64,000 nt of DNA from Desulforapulum autotrophicum (GTDB lineage: Bacteria; Desulfobacterota; Desulfobacteria; Desulfobacterales; Desulfolunaceae): the NCBI GenBank assembly GCA_020723285.1, contig DYJE01000008.1, forward strand, positions 62,001 through 126,000. Reading direction: 5' to 3'. A program made the translations under genes and the position numbers. This document shows, piece after piece, positions 55,101-62,807 of this stretch. The notes under the pieces are model-generated. The model was given only the letters and a program-made list of their open reading frames with translations, was not told where the DNA came from and made no database searches. Position 1 is the stretch's first letter. Every line of letters begins with the position of its first letter.

Positions 55101-58100
55101 CGGCTTCCGCTTTTTCAAGATGCAGGATAAACCTGTCCAAATCGGTGAGTCCCACTTCCACGGCCCCTTTGTGAAGGAGTTCATCCACGATGCGGCTGGC
55201 CATCCGTCCGTTCGCTTTGGCGTTCAGGTCCACGTCAAGGGCTTTGCAGCTGACGTTTTCCCATTCCAGGGCCGCTGTTTTGGCAAGACCGGACAGACCA
55301 CCCAAGACCGGTGCGGCCAGTTTGCCGCCGCCAAAACCGAAGGTTCCGTCAAGGCGGGTCACCGTGGCGAAAAATGCTCCGCCTTTGCCAGCGGATTCCA
55401 TGAGGGCCGCGCCTGTTTTATGGGCCAGCTCAAAGGCTTTTTTCAGGATTTCTTCGTGATGCCTGTCCCAGATGTCCGAATCCTTTTTCTTGAAACCGGC
55501 AAGGTTTGCGAGTCCTCCTTTTTTCTTCAGATCCGGAACGATGACAAGACCTGCGGCGTCCGGGGTTCTGTCATCCGGCTGGATGAGGGACGCGGAAAGC
55601 TTCCGGGCTTTGAGTTCATTCACGATGGCCGATGAAAGGCCGGTTTTGTCGTCGGTGACGTAGATCTTTTTCCCCGGAGGAAGGGTGATCCGGGTCTGGC
55701 CGTCAAGCGGCCGTTTTTCAAGGACCACCACCTGACGGTTGACCGTGACCGGTTCTGAGGGCACTTCCGCCGCATCTTCCTGTTTCACGGCCGTAACCGA
55801 AACTGTCGGAGCGGCTGCGGCAACGGTCGTTCCGGCACCCGACGATCCCACGTAATCCAGGATCTGCTGAAGGGTTTTAAGGCTGCCCATGACTTCAGGG
55901 TCCACCGACGGCAGATCGGGCATGAGGCTCTCGAATTCGCTCATGATCTCCACACGTTTGATGGAGTCGATCCCGAGGTCCGCCTCGATGTCCATGTCAA
56001 GGCCAACCATGTCTTCGGGGTAGCCGGTGAGGCGGCTCACCACGTCTTTCATGATGGCGGTGATCCGGCCCATGTCCACGGCGGGTGTCTGTGTCTGAAC
56101 TGCGGGAGCCATGGGCTCTGCCGATGTTTGAGAGGCATTTCCGGCCACATGAGCCACGATGTCTCCCAGGGTTTTGAGCACCGCCATGTCGTCCGGGGAC
56201 AGCGGGGGCAGATCGGGCACACGCTCTTCAAAAGCGCTCATGATCTCCACCCGTTTGATGGAATCGATGCCCAGGTCCGCCTCGATGTCCATGTCAAGAC
56301 CGATCATGTCCACGGGGTAGCCCGTGAGTTCGGAAACCACGTCCAGCATGGTCGCCGTGAGTTTTTTCAGATCAACGGAAGGAGCCGAAGATTTGACGGC
56401 CGTCACAGGCTGTGCCACTGCAGGGGTAAGAGCCGCAAGGGATTCGGTGACATAGGCGAGGATTTCGCCCAGAGTCTTGAGGGTGGCCATGGCTTCAGGC
56501 GAAATGCTGGGAAGATCGGCGCTTCGTTCTTCAAAAGCGCTCATGATCTCCACGCGCTTGATGGAATCGATGCCCAGATCCGCCTCGATGTCCATGTCAA
56601 GGCCGATCATGTCCACGGGATAGCCCGTGAGTTCGGAAACCACGTCCAGCATGATTTTCGTCAGATGCCCGGTGTCCACGGCGGCTGCCGGGGCCGACGC
56701 TGCGGATGACGGAACAGATTCGGCCGAATCCGCTTCTCCGGCCACATATTCCAGAATTTCGCCCAGGGTCTTGATGGTGGCCATGGCTTCGGGAGAGATG
56801 GGGGGCAGATCAGGCACACGCTCTTCAAAGGCGCTCATGATCTCCACACGTTTGATGGAATCGATGCCCAGATCCGCCTCGATATCCATATCAAGACCGA
56901 TCATGTCCACGGGATAGCCCGTGAGTTCGGACACCACGTCCAGCATGGCCTGTGACAGCTGCTTCATGCTTACGGCCTGTTTTGACGATACCGGAGACGG
57001 TACGGCGGCAGACTGTGTTTCAGCGCCGCTGTCCGGTGACGTTTCACACACGTAAGCCACGATCTCGCCCAGGGTCTTGATGCCGCCCATGACTTCGGGT
57101 GACATGGGGGGCAGATCCGGCACACGCTCTTCAAAAGCGCTCATGATCTCCACACGTTTGATGGAATCGATGCCCAGATCCGCCTCGATGTCCATGTCAA
57201 GGCCGATCATGTCCACGGGATAGCCCGTGAGTTCGGAGACCACGTCCAGCATGTGTTTTTCCACGTTTTTCCTGAAATCACCCGAGGGTTTGGGCGTCTC
57301 GGCAACCGCCCTGACAGGCGCAGCCGCTTTCACCGTCTCACGGAGTTCAGGAATCCGGGGTTTCGGGGCTTCGGCCCTGGGAGCCGGTGCGGGCACGGCT
57401 TTCACAGGCGGTACGGCCGGACGGGGAGTCTCGACAGAGACAACAGCGGCTGCAGGTTCGGCAGGCGCTCCGCTGAAAACCCTGGGTCGCGTTTCGCCGG
57501 CCATCATCTGACGGGCTTTTTCCATGATATCCTGAAGCGTCCGGCCCGCATCGGCCTGGGCCGCAAGGAAACGGTTGTGGGCCTCGGCGGTCTGGCTCTG
57601 GATGGCCTGCATGGATTTCAGGCCCTCGCTGATCACGGCGAGGGCGTCATGAACCGGAACAGCCGGGCTGGCCGTAACGGCAGGCGCAGCATGCAACGGG
57701 CCGGATACGGGTTTGACATCCTTGTTTTCGGAAGGTTTCACTGAATTTGGCATGGTCTTGTTTTCCACGGGTTTGGCCACCGTTTCCGGTTTGGCCGTCA
57801 AGGCAGCCGGCGCAGGGACAGATGTTGGAAGCGTGAGGGTGGTTTTGGGTCTGGGTTTCACCGGGTTCCTGTAATTGGCACCGGTGATGGGAATGCTCAT
57901 GCCCTGTTTTTCCGGCTTGGACACCGGGTCCTCCCAGACTGAAAACTGAACGGGACACCCCAGGGCCGCCAGACGGCACAGGGCTTTGGCCAGATCCAGC
58001 ATGCCGGATTTCTTGCCGGATGAGGGATCGAGGGCCACCACATGAACCCCCTTGTCCGCAGTCATGGCTTTCACCAGCCCGGTCAAAACCGGCTTGGGCC

Positions 58101-60678
58101 CCACTTCCACAAAGGTCCGTATGCCGCTTTTGCAGAGATTTTCGATATCCGCCACAAAATTCACAGGGTTCAGCAGCTGGTTCCCCAGAATCTTCCGGAC
58201 GGCCTTGATGTCGTTGGCCGGGTACGGTTCGCCGGTGGTGTTGGAATACACGGGAACAGCGGTGGGTTTGATGGAATACCCCTCCACCTCCTTGCCGAAG
58301 GGTTTGGCCGCCTTTTCCACCAGACTGCTGTGGAAGGCCGCGGCCACGGGCAGTTTCGTGGTCCTGTATCCTTTTTCACGGCAGAGGGCGTCGGCTTTGT
58401 CGATGGCTTCGAAACTGCCTGAAAGAACGCCCTGATCGTAGCAGTTGCGGTTGGCCAGCACCACGGGAATGCCGCTTTTTTTAATCAGCTGGTCCAGTTC
58501 GTCCAGGGGCGCTTTCACCGCCAGCATGGTTCCCGCGTTCTCACCGCAGGCCGCCATGTGTTTTCCACGGGCCACGGCAAGCTTGAGAAAATCGTCGCAA
58601 CTGATCCATCCGGCGGAGCACAGCGCCGTAAGCTCACCGAAACTGTGGCCGCACACGGATTTGGGTTTCAGGCCGAACCGTTTCAGAACCTTGTCCATGG
58701 CAAGACTGACCACGCCGATGGCAGGCTGGGCCTTGTCCGTTTTTCGTAAGGCATCTTCCGCGACTTTGGGATCAACAATGTGGCCGGGCAGCGGATACAT
58801 GATGTCCGATAGCCGTTCCGCGTCCTCGGGAAACAGGCTGTCGGCTTTCTCAAGAATATTCCGCGTTTCGGCAAACCCGTTGATCATGTCTTTGCCCATG
58901 TGGGCGTACTGACTGCCCTGGCCGGGAAAGATGAACGCCAGATTGTCGGACACGGCCTGACCGCAGCCGAAATACATAAACGGTTTCTCGATATCTTCCC
59001 CGTTGTTTGCTTTGAGCAGCGCAAGGGCCTGATCCACGATCTGGATAGGTTTTTCATCTGTTGTGACGATGAGAAGAAGCCGCGAACCTTCCTCGGCGTT
59101 GAACGTCTGGCGGGTCAGACTGGCCTGGTAGCGGAAAAAACCGTCGCATTCGAAAAGCGGCAGGTCCATGGTTACAGCCGCTTTGAAATCCTCCAGCTTC
59201 TTCACCACGTCCTCTTTGGAATGGCCGGAAAAACTCAGGATTTCCACGGAACCGTCCCAGGATGATTCGGGTTTTTCCCTGGCGTATTCTTCGAGAATCA
59301 CATGAAAATTGCTGCCGCCGAAACCCGAAGCAGTGACACCGCAGCGCCGGGGATGGTCTTTGGGCGGCATCCAGGGCCGGGACTGGGTGAGGAAATAGAA
59401 CGGGCTTTCCTTGACGTTGATCTTGGGGTCCAGGGTGTCGAGGTTGATGATGGGCGGCATGACCTTGTGATGCAGTGAAAGGATGCCTTTGATGAGACCG
59501 GCGATGCCCGCCGAGGCCTTGGCATGGCCGATGTTGGATTTCACGGTGCCCACGCCGCAGCGTCTCTTGCGGTCTTTTCCTGAACCGAACGCCAGGGTGA
59601 GGCCGTCGAATTCCACCACGTCGCCCCGGGTCCCCGTGCCGTGGGCTTCCACCATGTCCACGGTGGCCGGATCGATCCCGGCCTCGTCGTAAGCCCGTTG
59701 GATGGCCCGGGCCTGGCCTTTGGCGCTGGGGGCATAGATGCTTAAAGATTTTCCGTCGCTCGACGATCCCACGGATTTGATCACCGCGTAGATTTTATCC
59801 TTGTCTTTCTCAGCCTGGGCCAGGGGTTTGAGGATCAGGATGCCGATGCCCTCGGCCAGAACCGTTCCGTCAGCTTTGTCGGAAAAGGCCTTGACGCTGC
59901 CGGTATGGGAAAGGACGCCGGTCTGGGCGAAACACATGTGCATGAAGATGTCGTTCAGGGTGTCCACGCCGCCGGTGACCACCATGTCACTGCGGCCGGT
60001 CTGAAGTTCCATGAAAGCGAGGTTCAAGGCCGTGAACGAGCTGGCGCAGGCTGCGTCAAGGGTGGTGTTGGTGCCGCCGAAATCGAAGCGGTTGGCGATA
60101 CGTCCGGCGATGACATTTCCCAGCAGACCGGGAAAGGAACTTTCCTGCCAGGGGGCGTAGGATTCCGATATCCGTTCCACCACTTCCTGGGTTTTGTCAG
60201 CAGGGATTCCTGAATCTTCCAGGGCTTTCCTCCATTTGGGATGGCCCAGCCTCGACCCCAGGGAAATGACCAGCTCCTGGGTCACGGTGGCCCCGATCAT
60301 CACGCTGACCCGGCTTCTGTCATAATCCCGTCCTTTTCCGTAACCGGCGTCGTCCAGGGCCATGCGCGTGGCCACAAGCCCGAGAAGCTGGGACGTGTCC
60401 GTGGCTTCCAGGATGTTGGGAGGAATGCCGAATTCCGCAGGGTTGAACGGAACAGCCGAAAGATACCCGCCATGGGTGCAGTACGTGTGGTCCTGGGTTT
60501 TCGGATTATCCGAATAATAATCCCCGGCGCTCCAGTGGGTCTCGGGCACCTCTTTCACGGCGTGTTCGCCCTGATACAACAGTCTCCAGTATTCTTTCAG
60601 TCCCGGCGCTTTCGGAAAAAGACAGCCTATGCCGATCACGGCCACAGGCGACGGCTTCTTAACGTGATTCATACTCAA
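52153..60678 (-). CDS. Polyketide / PUFA-synthase-like megaenzyme (KS-AT-ACPx5-KR-DHs)
   Basis: A 2841-aa iterative synthase resembling PfaA with the dehydratases of PfaC fused on. KS about 1-450, active cysteine C211 in DAACASSF with VEAHGTGT and KSNIGHAKAS. AT about 560-890 with S679 in CGHSFGE. Proline/alanine-rich linker about 950-1120. Five ACPs with phosphopantetheine serines S1172, S1274, S1372, S1473, S1572 in LGIDSIKRVE. KR about 1870-2110 (VVVSGGAKGVTAEAA, then a tyrosine in GQVAYAMANE). Hotdog PS-DH about 2150-2430 (LKSHVIKDKPVVPFALM). FabA-like DH1 about 2450-2640 (RANRSDNMPFCVLLEIALQP) where the catalytic histidine is not evident, and DH2 about 2660-2841 with AHFYQDPVCPGSLG. No CLF, enoyl reductase or phosphopantetheinyl transferase nearby. 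Product unknown: fatty acid or polyene. Confidence 0.85.
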   Translation of the reverse strand: MSMNHVKKPSPVAVIGIGCLFPKAPGLKEYWRLLYQGEHAVKEVPETHWSAGDYYSDNPKTQDHTYCTHGGYLSAVPFNPAEFGIPPNILEATDTSQLLGLVATRMALDDAGYGKGRDYDRSRVSVMIGATVTQELVISLGSRLGHPKWRKALEDSGIPADKTQEVVERISESYAPWQESSFPGLLGNVIAGRIANRFDFGGTNTTLDAACASSFTALNLAFMELQTGRSDMVVTGGVDTLNDIFMHMCFAQTGVLSHTGSVKAFSDKADGTVLAEGIGILILKPLAQAEKDKDKIYAVIKSVGSSSDGKSLSIYAPSAKGQARAIQRAYDEAGIDPATVDMVEAHGTGTRGDVVEFDGLTLAFGSGKDRKRRCGVGTVKSNIGHAKASAGIAGLIKGILSLHHKVMPPIINLDTLDPKINVKESPFYFLTQSRPWMPPKDHPRRCGVTASGFGGSNFHVILEEYAREKPESSWDGSVEILSFSGHSKEDVVKKLEDFKAAVTMDLPLFECDGFFRYQASLTRQTFNAEEGSRLLLIVTTDEKPIQIVDQALALLKANNGEDIEKPFMYFGCGQAVSDNLAFIFPGQGSQYAHMGKDMINGFAETRNILEKADSLFPEDAERLSDIMYPLPGHIVDPKVAEDALRKTDKAQPAIGVVSLAMDKVLKRFGLKPKSVCGHSFGELTALCSAGWISCDDFLKLAVARGKHMAACGENAGTMLAVKAPLDELDQLIKKSGIPVVLANRNCYDQGVLSGSFEAIDKADALCREKGYRTTKLPVAAAFHSSLVEKAAKPFGKEVEGYSIKPTAVPVYSNTTGEPYPANDIKAVRKILGNQLLNPVNFVADIENLCKSGIRTFVEVGPKPVLTGLVKAMTADKGVHVVALDPSSGKKSGMLDLAKALCRLAALGCPVQFSVWEDPVSKPEKQGMSIPITGANYRNPVKPRPKTTLTLPTSVPAPAALTAKPETVAKPVENKTMPNSVKPSENKDVKPVSGPLHAAPAVTASPAVPVHDALAVISEGLKSMQAIQSQTAEAHNRFLAAQADAGRTLQDIMEKARQMMAGETRPRVFSGAPAEPAAAVVSVETPRPAVPPVKAVPAPAPRAEAPKPRIPELRETVKAAAPVRAVAETPKPSGDFRKNVEKHMLDVVSELTGYPVDMIGLDMDIEADLGIDSIKRVEIMSAFEERVPDLPPMSPEVMGGIKTLGEIVAYVCETSPDSGAETQSAAVPSPVSSKQAVSMKQLSQAMLDVVSELTGYPVDMIGLDMDIEADLGIDSIKRVEIMSAFEERVPDLPPISPEAMATIKTLGEILEYVAGEADSAESVPSSAASAPAAAVDTGHLTKIMLDVVSELTGYPVDMIGLDMDIEADLGIDSIKRVEIMSAFEERSADLPSISPEAMATLKTLGEILAYVTESLAALTPAVAQPVTAVKSSAPSVDLKKLTATMLDVVSELTGYPVDMIGLDMDIEADLGIDSIKRVEIMSAFEERVPDLPPLSPDDMAVLKTLGDIVAHVAGNASQTSAEPMAPAVQTQTPAVDMGRITAIMKDVVSRLTGYPEDMVGLDMDIEADLGIDSIKRVEIMSEFESLMPDLPSVDPEVMGSLKTLQQILDYVGSSGAGTTVAAAAPTVSVTAVKQEDAAEVPSEPVTVNRQVVVLEKRPLDGQTRITLPPGKKIYVTDDKTGLSSAIVNELKARKLSASLIQPDDRTPDAAGLVIVPDLKKKGGLANLAGFKKKDSDIWDRHHEEILKKAFELAHKTGAALMESAGKGGAFFATVTRLDGTFGFGGGKLAAPVLGGLSGLAKTAALEWENVSCKALDVDLNAKANGRMASRIVDELLHKGAVEVGLTDLDRFILHLEKAEAGKGSLALGPKDVVVVSGGAKGVTAEAAIALARKARPTIVLLGRTEEPPSEPSWLASLTDIPAIKKAILEHQFKGQKVTPAQVDKAFKTIMGNREIKGTLNRLKQAGSNVYYFPADVNEPASLSRVMEEVKASFGPVKALIHGAGVLEDRFIVDQTREQFDRVYNTKVHGLENLLKTIPEEDLKYLVLFSSVSARIGNTGQVAYAMANEVLNKTGRAYAEHNKACRVVSINWGPWDGGMVTESLKKEFAKKHVELIPLKEGAECMVTEMAAPLSDPVEVVIGGTFPTSMDELAAMDQALETSAEPEPQPMAAHLGVSFKKEVDAELYPVLKSHVIKDKPVVPFALMTEWFGHGALHKNPGFLLHGLDNMRVLQGIKIEGETKTIRLMSGKPVKKDGGLFEVDMEIRNGNQEREVLHSRANAVLVERLPEAPEYAIPVEILASSYGRKIQEAYNEVLFHGPDLHGIKTVRGCSERGMVADVASAPPPSSWIADPLRTNWVADPLVIDSAYQMAILWCYEQKGVVSLPSYSASYRQYSREFPHDGMTVVMEVKSLTEHKMTSDFYFLDKKNAVVATISGYEAVMDERLLGSFGKDSAGKEAGEKSVLFDRKKLLAYAVGKPSEAFGDKYKVFDSDRIIARLPGPPYFFMDCVTKADHKAWELKSGGWIEAEYRVPADEWYFRANRSDNMPFCVLLEIALQPCGWLAAYAGSALRNEKQLKFRNLGGKAILYKEVKRGFGTLTMRTRMTKVSEAAGMIIEDFDLEILHDGDMLYKGVTNFGFFTNETMEQQVGIRNPETIVYRPTEAEMGRAVAMDFPKEAPLTPDDTNADPFKPASMPSKALLMVDGVECYIPDGGPHGLGYVRGYKTVDVDEWFFKAHFYQDPVCPGSLGIESFIQLMKFAALERFKPLADTHRLDFVTGTEHQWLYRGQVIPRNKKVEVTALITAVADGENPVITADGYLTVDGLLIYQMKNFSLRMTAIASS
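55900..57260. repeat. Five tandem ACP-coding repeats inside the synthase gene
   Basis: Units of about 300 bases. The core of about 150 bases (residues from VVSELTGYP to about SAFEERV) is nearly identical between units 1-4 at the DNA level, while the alanine/proline linkers differ. Unit 5 is more diverged. Homogenisation by recombination is likely. Confidence 0.8.
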
Positions 60679-61112
60679 ACCCCTCGGTAAATGGTGTTTC
60701 TGTCGTCCGGACGCCTTCCGGACAAGCGTGTTTTATCCTTATGTGATCAGATAACGGTGTGCAATGATGTGCCAAACGATAATCGCATTTCATGGAATTG
60801 AACACAGAAAATCGACGGCTTACATTTATTTTACATTGATAAACCACTGGAATAAGAAGAAAAAACACAAGCCCAACAAACAATCGTACACATGCACAAA
60901 CCCGATGATTTTACTATTTTCAACCCTCCTGAATCATGTTAGATTCTGCTTGTTTGCCCGGTATCGCCCGTACAGGCAGCCCCGGTAAAAAATACAAGTT
61001 CAAGCCAACCGCATGGATTTAACCATGCTGAGGCATGGTTCATCCTATCAACTGTTGACCCGATTCCTGACCAACGACATACCCTAAGGCTCTGCCAGTA
61101 AGGAGACTGACC
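60679..61112. other. Intergenic region upstream of the synthase
   Basis: 434 A/T-rich bases between divergent genes. It should hold both promoters; a near sigma-54 site (60761-60775, one base short) was rejected. No gene is recognised. Confidence 0.4.
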
Positions 61113-62348
61113 ATGCGTTTCTTTGGAATTCTTTTGATCATGATGACAGCCGTCGCCTGGCTGACACCATCCGCCCGTGCATTCGACACGGGACCGGTTG
61201 ACGTTCACGGCTTTGTCAGCCAGGGCTACCTCCTCTCATCCGAGAACGATTACCTCGCCAAGACCGAAGCGGGAAGCACCGAATTCAATGACGTGGCCGT
61301 CACATTGTCCAAAGAGCTCACCGACAAGCTCCGCGTCGGCTGTCAGTTTCTGGCCCGGGATTTGGGTGATGCCGGGAACGACAAAGCCGGTCTTGACTGG
61401 GGTTACGGGGATTACCGCTGGCGCGATGAGCTGGGCATCCGCATCGGAAAAGTGAAACGCCCCATGGGATTGTACAACGAAGGACGGGACGTGGATGTCC
61501 TAAGGACCTGCATTCTCCTTCCCCAGAGTTTGTACCGGGAAGACATGCGGGATATCATGAACGCCGCCAAAGGGGGATCGGTTTACGGCACCTTGCCCGC
61601 CGGAACGCTGGGGTCCTTTGATTACCAGCATGTCTACGGATCCAAGGATATGGACCTGGAATCCATGGCGCTGAAAAAACAGGTCGCCGTCCGGTTTACC
61701 GGCGTCGACGTCAGTGACATCCAGACCGATATCCGCTACACCGACACCAGTCATGTGGTGTGGAACACCCCTTTGAGGGGGCTCAAACTCTCCGCGTCCC
61801 ATGAAACGGCCCGAGTCGAATTCCACTCGCGCCCGGTCGCCGCGGTGCCCACCAGCGACCCCGATGTGGTGATCCCCGCGATTCCCGCCAAAACATTGAA
61901 GATCGATCTTGAAAAAGTCTGGGTCGCCTCTGCCCAGTACCAGTCCGGAGACATGACCCTGACGACGGAATACGCCGATACGGTCCAGGAATTTTCCCTG
62001 TCTGCCGGAGCCGATTCATACCGTGTCAAAGGTCACAGCACAGGGTATTACGGAAGTGTGGATTACCGGTTCACGCCCTGGTTCAACCTGGCGGCTTATT
62101 ACAGCGTCTACTACCCGGATAAAAACGACAAGGATGGCCGTAAACTGGCGGCCCATGGAGCCCCCGACTTCATGGCCTGGCAGAAGGACGCCTGCCTGAG
62201 TTTGCGTTTCGACCCCATGCCGGACTGGGTTGTAAAAATTGAGGGACACAGAATCAATGGCGCGGCCCAGGTGTTCGATTACGAAACCATGGCCGATCTG
62301 GCTGAGCGATGGAATCTTTTCGCCGCCAAAATAACCTACGTTTTTTAA
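61113..62348 (+). CDS. Outer membrane porin
   Basis: A 411-aa exported beta-barrel protein. Signal peptide MRFFGILLIMMTAVAWLTPSARA, then DVHGFVSQGYLLSSEND, a frequent start of porins of Desulfobacterota; alternating strands run to the end and the last residue is phenylalanine (AKITYVF), the usual Bam signal. The region GIRIGKVKRPMGLYNEGRD resembles the phosphate-selective O/P group. The substrate is unknown. It is followed 14 bases later by a PstS-like gene and 25 bases after that by a sensor, which looks like an operon. Confidence 0.8.
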   Translation: MRFFGILLIMMTAVAWLTPSARAFDTGPVDVHGFVSQGYLLSSENDYLAKTEAGSTEFNDVAVTLSKELTDKLRVGCQFLARDLGDAGNDKAGLDWGYGDYRWRDELGIRIGKVKRPMGLYNEGRDVDVLRTCILLPQSLYREDMRDIMNAAKGGSVYGTLPAGTLGSFDYQHVYGSKDMDLESMALKKQVAVRFTGVDVSDIQTDIRYTDTSHVVWNTPLRGLKLSASHETARVEFHSRPVAAVPTSDPDVVIPAIPAKTLKIDLEKVWVASAQYQSGDMTLTTEYADTVQEFSLSAGADSYRVKGHSTGYYGSVDYRFTPWFNLAAYYSVYYPDKNDKDGRKLAAHGAPDFMAWQKDACLSLRFDPMPDWVVKIEGHRINGAAQVFDYETMADLAERWNLFAAKITYVF

Positions 62349-62362
62349 AGGAGGAGAAGCTC

Positions 62363-62782
62363 GTGAAAAAAATCATCCCGCTTTTGCTGATCCTCTTTTT
62401 ATCCGCGGCCGTCGAAAGTACCGCCGGATCGATCGTCGTCATCGCCCATAAAGATTTCCCCACCGATGTCCTGACGGTAGAAGAGGTCCAGCGAATATTT
62501 CTTGGGAAAAAAACAACCTGGAAAAACCAAGGGAAAATCATGCCCATTTGCCTGAAAAACGGAAAAAGCCACGAATCCTTTGTTCGCACATTCCTGGATA
62601 TGAACGCCTCTCAATTTGATATATTCTGGAAAAAAGCCGTGTTCATCGGAACGGGAAGACCGCCCCGATCCTTATCGGGAGAGACGGATGTGGTCAAATC
62701 CGTGATGATGACACCCGGTGCTCTGGGATACATCGACTCGGAGACAAATCATGACGCGGTCAAAACCATTGATATTAAATAA
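62363..62782 (+). CDS. PstS-like periplasmic substrate-binding protein, short
   Basis: A 139-aa exported protein with signal peptide VKKIIPLLLILFLSAAVESTAG and a single PBP-like domain: VVIAHKDFPTDVLTVEEVQRIFLGKKTTWKNQG, a helix, then SVMMTPGALGYID. This is the compact phosphate-ABC-type (PstS-like) fold with the typical ...PGAIGY... end, but only one lobe of the usual two. The GTG start follows AGGAGGAG. The short form often goes with a sensor kinase rather than a transporter. Confidence 0.75.
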   Translation: MKKIIPLLLILFLSAAVESTAGSIVVIAHKDFPTDVLTVEEVQRIFLGKKTTWKNQGKIMPICLKNGKSHESFVRTFLDMNASQFDIFWKKAVFIGTGRPPRSLSGETDVVKSVMMTPGALGYIDSETNHDAVKTIDIK

Positions 62783-62807
62783 ACGGGTTTAGCCATAGGA
62801 GGTGTGC

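Noticed and set aside
55900-57260. Evenly spaced repeats resembling a CRISPR array or satellite
   Set aside because: Units of about 300 bases encode ACP domains in frame.
60761-60775. Sigma-54-like site TTGGCACATCATTGC upstream of the synthase (minus strand)
   Set aside because: The gap between GG and GC is 9 bases, not the strict 10; such sites are normally inactive.
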